64,000 nucleotides of DNA, taken from assembly GCA_030522415.1 (NCBI GenBank), contig CM060113.1:9964565-10028564 (forward strand), in the 5' to 3' direction. This document shows, piece by piece, positions 58,062 to 64,000 of the stretch; position 1 is the first letter of the stretch; every line of letters starts with the position of its first letter. This DNA comes from Channallabes apus. Lineage: Eukaryota; Chordata; Actinopteri; Siluriformes; Clariidae. The translations under genes were made by a program, and so were the position numbers. The notes beneath the pieces were generated by a model. It ran no database searches. It had not been told where the DNA came from and saw only the letters and a program-made list of their open reading frames with translations.

Positions 58062-58760
58062 ATAGCGTTCTATGCAGCATTGAGTGTAGCCTTGAAAGGG
58101 AACATGGAAGCATGGCTGAGGTTTGCATAACTGTATCTATCTTTGGCCTTAATATCCAGTATCATGTTTAGGGAAAATCAAACAGCATTTCAGCAAAACA
58201 CCTCATACCCACTATCAAGCACAGTGGTGAAGAGGTGTGTTACTTTGAGCTTATTTTACAGTCACAGGACCTGGGGACCTTGCAGTGATTGAGTTGATCA
58301 TGAAGTCCTCCATATACCAGATTATTCTTGATGAAATATGGTGTCATCCGTTTGATAGCTAAGCTTGGTCAAAATCGGATCATACAACAGGACAATAATT
58401 TAAATCACATCAATAAAATATACATCAGAATGACAAAAAAAAATAGCAATAATCAAGATTATGGAATGAACTAGCCAAAGACCAGAGTTCAACCCAACTG
58501 AAATGCGAGACATTAACAGAGCTGTGCATAAGTGAGTACCCAAAAACATAACTGAACTGAAGTAGTGCTGTAAGAATTCCTCCACAATTTTGTAAAAGGC
58601 TGATGAAGTTAAACAGAAAATGTTTAAGTAATTGCTGCTAAAGTTGTACTGTATCTACAAGCTGTTGAATCATACAAGGTACAGTACTTAGTATTGCCCA
58701 CATTTGTATTTACCTAATACTGAAACCCTCTACGATTAGATCATTTTAATTATATTAAAT

Positions 58761-59300
58761 ACTAGATAAATAAATAATTCGATTAAGTGGGAGGACTAAC
58801 ATTTAATCCTATCATTTCCATAATTAAAACAATTCAGAACATGTTTCTCTTTAGACTGCTTGTAGCAGATAGTTGCTGTAATTATTTTTGAAATGTTAAA
58901 TCTTTAAGCAACAACTGCATAAAAAAAATTTAAAGCACAAAATTGTATTTTATAGGACTATATCAGCTGTAATCATATCTATTTAAACAATAGCACATGG
59001 GAGGACGTGCTGCTGTACTAAATATCAGCACGGCTGTAATCTGGTTGTTACTTTTACTTTTATACATAAGATCTACAAACTTGTTATCAAAAGATTTTGG
59101 TATTTCTTTGTTTATTTAAGTGGTTATTTTGCTCTGCCAACACATATGCTTCTGTGACTAGACGAACTATTTCATTTATTTTCCACTTATTCTGCCTTGT
59201 TTAAAAGCTAGCTAGCGTTCTATCTACAGTATTTATTTGTTGTATAGCAATTTGGAATGACTTAGACACAATTACTTAAAACAAATATTTAATCAAAGTG

Positions 59301-59335
<35 letters not shown>

Positions 59336-59396
59336 TATGTATGTATGTATGTATGTATGTATGTATCCACAGCCTCACATACTGTACAGTGGTCGC
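58761..59396. other. No gene seen; GT/ATGT microsatellite
   Basis: A GT run followed by GTAT tetranucleotides lies at about 59299-59366. The rest is AT-rich. Confidence 0.6.
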
Positions 59397-59852
59397 CAAA
59401 AGTGTTGACCACATGGTCCATGTGTTAGTTCTCCCTGCGCACATAACAAATTATATGTTAATTAGTTCTTGCCTGTAGTCAGCTGGTTTAGTTAATGGAT
59501 GTAATGGATATGTCTAAGGACTTTAACTTTAACTCAAAACGGGGTATATAGCTACATAAAAATGACTAAAACTAGGGAATTCTCAAGTGAATTGCACTCC
59601 TCCAGCAAAGGTCTGTACATGATCTTCAGGAAGCAGACACAGATTGAAGGAGTGACACCTAAGTACTATCTTTTTGACTCACTGCCCAGCCAGAACCAGC
59701 AGATTTTGCAGAATAATCATTGTTGTATAGCAATTTTACATGCATAAAATAACAAATTATTCTTATTTTCTTGGATATTATTATTTTAAACATTAAAGAA
59801 TTTAATTAAAATATTGAATTCACTTTTGTCTGAATACTTTTGACCATAATTG
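59397..59852. mobile_element. Tc1-like deletion derivative (MITE)
   Basis: The left end CAGTGGTCGCCAAAAGTGTT and the right end AATACTTTTGACCATAATTG are imperfect inverted repeats, each bordered by TA. The interior opens MTKTREFSSEL, reminiscent of the Tc1 transposase start MxKTKELS, then collapses. It is non-autonomous. Confidence 0.65.
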
Positions 59853-61619
59853 TACACCTTATACACATGGGTTGTCAAATATATTTGCACTTATATTACC
59901 AAATGGTAATGTTCCATAAAAATAATACTAATAAATAAATAAATAAGTAAGTAAATAAATAAATAAGGTTTGATACATGCACATTCGAGTTCTATTACTG
60001 TATTTTGGTATAATGCTAGACCAGCATTATTGTTGCCACCTCTACTGTATCAGTCTGTGCATATTAAATATTGAAAAGGTAAATTACGACTGCCAATACC
60101 GAATATATTAAAACAAAATAGATAAACTTGTTATAAAATGTAGCAGCGTCATTTTTTCTGACCTCTTTTCATCCTGCATGTTGACTGTTTCGGTGAAACA
60201 AACTTGAGGCTTTAATATCTTTCTACAAGACACATCTTTCTTCATTAAACCTTGACACTGCTAATAGCTCGTGAATGCTTGTCTCAGCAGCTACAATACA
60301 CCTGATGTCATCTGTTTTGTTTTATATTTCTCCAGCATGATATGATGCAGGTTATTAATTTCCTCTTGTTTTTTTTTTTTTTAGTTTGGTTTGTGTGTGT
60401 GGTACTGTACTTGTGTGTGTGGTGTTCTGTGGGTGGTACTTGGTGGCATTAAAGTGGTCCACTGTGTATCTAAAATTAGACCTAATAATAAGTGGTCCAA
60501 TTTCAGTTTTATGCAAAAGAGGTGCTTTTGTCGCAAACTGCAATTAAAACGGCTTTTACATATTTATTTTCCTTTTTTTTTTTTTTGTTGGATCCTCCTT
60601 TTATCACCTATTTGCAAAATGATCAATATTGCATCCTGAGGCTTATTAGTTAATAGTTAATAAAAAATAATAATTAGTACATAATTTCTACCACTGGATT
60701 TCTAAACGTACAGTATAACTAATCCCCTTTAATTTCACAGTAAACTCAGTACAGTAGGCAAGGAACTGCATTCGAATAGTTAATCAGTGGGTGGTTAAGG
60801 GCCTTTCCCAGCACTCAGCTTAAATGCTGATCTGAAGTGGCTTCAGTAGAAGCTAAATTTATGAAAGAAATCAGAATAATGGAATAAACATCTGCCATGT
60901 GTCGTACAAATCGGCAGGGGGAAAACTTGATATCTAAATCGCAAATGTTAATTCTTTTAAATAGGACTGACAAGTTTATATGTCAAAGAAATTGTTCTGT
61001 TAATAGGATTTACTGTATGAAATAATATCAACTTGCTATATAATTATCTCAGACCTTTGTGTAATTTTTAAATACTGGGACATAATTTCCAATACTTTCC
61101 ATTGTTTTGTTTTATTCACATTTGAAAACTTGCCTATTAGGCATCCAGAACTATAGATTGTTGTCTCATGAGATTTTAAGAGGCACTAAGCTTAATGAAG
61201 CACAAGTGAGACAAAATGGGCACAGATTCTGTCTTATAGCCTCACTATTGTCACAGTACAACACATGAGGGACAGCATGTTAATAGCTAACAGTTGGGGG
61301 TTAAGGGTTTTCTTCAGTACAGCAATAAGAAACAATAGTCTGCGTGCCCTAATCATTCTCAGTAAACATGGTGGTTATGTGTAATAAAACTTTGGACAAA
61401 CCCATTAGATACTGCTGAAATCAGTTGTGTAAATGTGTGTAAGTTGTTTAAATATAATTAGACATCTAATATACAGTTTACAATACAAATATACTGCATT
61501 TATATATAATTTGTATATAAAACAAAATTAAATAAACTTCATGTTGAAGAAAATATTTATTTATTAAAATTCCAACATGTTAAAACGGATCTAGATTTGA
61601 TAACCGATTTCAAGCTTAT
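59853..61619. other. No gene seen
   Basis: AT-rich DNA with AAAT runs near 59930-59965 and GT-rich stretches near 60390-60430. A possible SINE-like scrap (GGTTAAGGGCCTTTCCCAGC) lies near 60790. Confidence 0.5.
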
Positions 61620-61960
61620 ACACATGGGTTGTCAAGTGCATTTGCAAAATTCATCAAAAACCATGATGAAACTGGATCTCATGAAGCCCAAAGCTTACCT
61701 CTGCTGCAGAGGAGAAGTTAATTTAGAGTTAACAGCCTCATAAATCACAAATTAACAAATAGCACCTCAGATTAGAGACATTATAAAGTATTTACAGGCC
61801 ATGAGTAGCAGATACATCTCAAAATTAACTGTTCAAAGGAGATTATTGAATATTGTCGATGCCTTTAGCATTGTGTTAAAATGTAGAAAGAAATTCAAAT
61901 CAGGAAAGACCATGGGGTTGGAAAGTGATCCCAAACTTTCGAGCGGTAGCATATACATAT
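61620..61960 (+). pseudogene. Tc1 relic with one terminal repeat
   Basis: The N-terminal linker scrap (TSAAEEKL, then SRYISQN-like text) is followed directly by an end resembling CCAAACTTTCGAGCGGTAGC, a Tc1 terminal repeat. The catalytic domain is deleted. It shares its sequence with 44117-44340. Confidence 0.6.
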
Positions 61961-62413
61961 AATGTATATGTATATATATTTTTTTTCTTTCTTTCTTTTT
62001 CTGTCCTGTTCAATTTTTGCTTATGTGATGCCTTTTGTATATACATATGCAAAGTATAATTGTTTGGGTATTTTTATACTTTGACAGTTTGTATTTTTGT
62101 TTCACTGTTAGAAATAGTACTGTAGGCATAACAGAGATAATATAAATGTATTTAGTTTTACAATATACAACATTTGAGTACTATTTTGTGAGTAAACTTT
62201 TTTACTGTAATTATCTTTATGGGATTTTATGCCAGGTTCATCAACTGCAGATTAGAATAAAAAAAATCATAAGAATCTAAAATATACCAATCTACTGTAG
62301 CTGTGCTGTGATGTGACAGTTGTAATGTTTTTTTTTGTTACAGTAGGGCAGTGTACACTACTCTTGTGTGCCAGCTGTAATCATTGTCCGATGACACGTA
62401 CTCTATCCATTAC
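61961..62413. other. No gene seen
   Basis: Flanking DNA of the Gypsy element; AT-rich with short TA runs. Confidence 0.5.
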
Positions 62414-62957
62414 TGTCATAATTCCCCTGTAAGATTGGACGCAGATGCAGAGTTGATCAGATTTAAATGTCTTTTATTTATTTATTAAACACCAAAAGAA
62501 ACAAACAAAAAGGTCCTTGGCGTGAGGTGGGTCTGCAGACGGGTTCTCTGAACGCTCGGGTGAAAAACTCTGTCCTTGAAACAACAAAAATCAATGTTCA
62601 GTTCGTCTCGGTCACTCACGCTTGGCTGAACCGCTTTCAGCCGTGAACTGGACGTAATCCTCGAAAATGGTCGCTCCGACCCGCTCTGCAGACACCAATC
62701 AGTTCTGAGGGAGGGCAGACACAGATAGGATCAGGGGACATGGAAAGGTGCACAACAGTGAACAGACAAGGGACTACTGGTTCAGCATGGTTTATATAGT
62801 GAGACACACAAGGGTAGACAGGTGACTGTGATTTCGTGCTGATGACAATACAGGGAGACATTCACACGCAGACACACTAGGGGGCGACAAGGTGTCGGCT
62901 CAGTAATCCGGTGACCCTGACCTTCTCCTCCCGGGCTGTGGTGACAGAGATGTTACA
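62414..62957 (-). repeat. 3' LTR of the Ty3/Gypsy element
   Basis: 544 bp from TGTCATAATT to GATGTTACA, so TG...CA termini. On the minus strand: TATA-like CTATATAAACC (about 62795), transcribed leader, and AATAAATAAATAAAAG (62467-62490) as polyadenylation signal. A polypurine tract (GGGGGCGGGGGTAC on the minus strand, 62958-62971) abuts the LTR. Confidence 0.85.
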
Positions 62958-63994
62958 GTACCCCCGCCCCCAGGACCGGCAAACCGAGGGGGGTGCGAGC
63001 ACCCACTCCGCATGACCGGAGGGCATGGGAAGCCACCGCCCTGATGGACTTGCCGGCGGGCGGGTCGACCCGGAGGTCGTGGGGCCAGGCGATCCGGCCG
63101 AGCTTCTTGGAATTCGGTTATGAGCTGTTTACTTACAATGTCTCGGGCCGGAACCCAGCTCCTTTCCTCTGGGCCGTACCCCTCCCAATCCACTAAGTAC
63201 TGGATGGAGCCCTGCCGCCTCCGGGAGTCTAGTAGCTCTTTTACCTTGTATGCGGGGGCGCCCGCTATCTCCACAGCCCCGGGGTTTAAAGGTTCGGTGA
63301 TGCCTTCATCCAGGGGTCCCGAGATCGCTGGCCTGAGAAGGGAAACGTGAAACACAGGGTGAATTTTCATGTGGCGTGGGAGTTGGAGCTTGTAAGTGAC
63401 GGGGTTTATTTGTGCTAGAATGGGGAAGGGTCCGATGTATCTGGGTGTAAGTTTTCTGCAGGGGAGGTTCAGGTGGAGGTCCCGTGTCGAGAGCCATACT
63501 CGATCTCCTACCTGGAGCGGCGGACTTTCCCCCCGCCTTCTATCAGCTGTTTTCTTAAACCTTAGAACTGCTTGGGAGATCTTAGTGTGCGCTTCCTCCC
63601 ATACTTTTTCCGCTCTTTGAAACCACTGATCCACCATAGGGATATCGGTGGGAGTGGCATCCCAGGGACAGAGCGGTGGCTGATGCCCAAGCACACACTG
63701 AAATGGAGTCATGCCGGTCGCGGAGTGGCGTAACGAGTTTTGAGCATATTCCACCCAGATTAAACAGTCTGCCCATTCATATTGTCGACTACTACAGTAT
63801 GCCCGGAGGAACCTTCCGAGTTCCTGGACAGTCCGCTCTGCTTGTCCATTAGACTCGGGGTGGTAGCCCGACGTTAGATTAACAGTGGTTCCCAATTTCT
63901 GGAAAAAAGCGATGAATTGGGGACCACGATTGGAAACAATATCCTCGGGTATACCGTAGTAGCGAAACACCAATTCGAACAGGGTTTCTGCCAC
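62900..63994 (-). CDS. Ty3/Gypsy Pol C-terminus: integrase and chromodomain (partial)
   Basis: The frame is open to the window edge, so the upstream Pol (protease, RT, RNase H) lies beyond 64000. The integrase core keeps GYHPESNGQAERTVQELGRF (catalytic Glu) but the second catalytic Asp block reads IVSNRGPQF where the family has SDRGPQF, so strand transfer is probably lost. GPY/F-type C-terminal domain: VGDRVWLSTRDL, PRYIGPFPILAQINPVTYKL and HPVFHVSLLRP. Then a chromodomain: YKVKELLDSRRRQGSIQYLV, DWEGYGPEERSWVPARDI, which in this clade targets insertion to chromatin marks. The C-terminal tail is basic/proline-rich and the frame ends 58 bp inside the LTR. Confidence 0.92.
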   Translation of the reverse strand: MAETLFELVFRYYGIPEDIVSNRGPQFIAFFQKLGTTVNLTSGYHPESNGQAERTVQELGRFLRAYCSSRQYEWADCLIWVEYAQNSLRHSATGMTPFQCVLGHQPPLCPWDATPTDIPMVDQWFQRAEKVWEEAHTKISQAVLRFKKTADRRRGESPPLQVGDRVWLSTRDLHLNLPCRKLTPRYIGPFPILAQINPVTYKLQLPRHMKIHPVFHVSLLRPAISGPLDEGITEPLNPGAVEIAGAPAYKVKELLDSRRRQGSIQYLVDWEGYGPEERSWVPARDIVSKQLITEFQEARPDRLAPRPPGRPARRQVHQGGGFPCPPVMRSGCSHPPRFAGPGGGGTVTSLSPQPGRRRSGSPDY

Positions 63995-64000
63995 CTGGAG

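Larger units (their letters stand above)
52666..58103 (-). mobile_element. Structurally complete DIRS1-like retrotransposon carrying host cDNA
   Basis: Inverted terminal repeats (52703-52816 and 57948-58061, about 112 of 114 bases alike) lie inside unique terminal extensions. An internal complementary region at 52918-53004 is complementary to both extensions, as required for the DIRS circular intermediate. Gene order on the minus strand is Gag, RT-RNase H, tyrosine recombinase. There is no target-site duplication, as expected for recombinase-mediated insertion. Gag, RT and YR each have one or a few lesions, so this copy is probably dead. Between the 5' terminal repeat and Gag it holds a creatine kinase mRNA fragment. 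Confidence 0.93.
52290..58760 (+). pseudogene. Tc1-like element split by the DIRS insertion
   Basis: The left part (52290-52665) reads MPRRKEKKGLKEEIVTAH, then after a frameshift KGYK.FPNNLEFN and a KTVAKLSRS-like stretch. The right part (58104-58760) continues at the equivalent of MAARLRFAK (family), then QQDNNLNHI near 58389, FNPTEMRDI near 58495, and a decayed 3' end. The two halves join at AAAAC and ATGG with no duplication when the DIRS element is removed. It is the same family as 42110-43250. Confidence 0.75.

Overview
This window reads as nuclear DNA of a teleost fish. It is AT-rich, full of CA/GT and TA microsatellites, and dense in transposable-element families typical of ray-finned fish: Tc1-like elements, L2 and Rex1/CR1-group LINEs, Mermaid/RSg-1-like SINEs, a Tol2-like hAT MITE, DIRS1-like elements and a Ty3/Gypsy element with a chromodomain. 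The family mix would suit an otophysan such as a catfish, but the sequence does not prove the species. I recognise no complete host gene, tRNA or rRNA. Essentially every long reading frame belongs to a mobile element. The one host-derived coding stretch is a creatine kinase fragment carried inside a retroelement.

Layout. 1-2.3 kb: unique AT-rich DNA with a Tc1-like relic. 2.3-9.7 kb: a 7.4-kb segment bounded by inverted repeats starting CCCAGATAGCA, holding a SINE, a broken piggyBac transposase and a whole but deleted Tc1. 10.4-13 kb: MITE and SINE copies. 13.9-19.0 kb: a near full-length L2 LINE whose two reading frames are in phase and separated by one TGA. 19-24.9 kb: mostly unique, with Tc1 relics. 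24.9-27.3 kb: LINE fragments and a TIR element swollen by microsatellites. 28.6-29.1 kb: Tol2-like MITE with a perfect 8-bp target duplication. 30.7-32.3 kb: a complete non-autonomous LTR element with 5-bp target duplication and its own acidic/proline-rich frame. 33.9-36.9 kb: L2-like and DIRS relics. 38.2-43.3 kb: Rex1-like LINE with a probable solo LTR, a truncated L2, and a Tc1 with a SINE in it. 44-50 kb: MITE, solo LTR and a near-complete Rex1/CR1-group LINE. 50.1-50.4 kb: 21-bp minisatellite. 51-58.8 kb: Tc1 relics, one split by a structurally complete DIRS element. 59.4-62 kb: Tc1-like relics. 62.4-64 kb: the 3' end of a Ty3/Gypsy element that runs off the window.

The most striking object is the DIRS element at 52666-58103 (minus strand). 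Its inverted terminal repeats, internal complementary region, Gag, RT-RNase H and tyrosine recombinase are all recognisable. Between its 5' terminal repeat and Gag it carries an intron-free, stop-free 3' piece of a cytosolic creatine kinase mRNA (57484-57948) with about 190 bp of apparent 3' UTR and an A-tract. This looks like capture of a host transcript by a tyrosine-recombinase retrotransposon.
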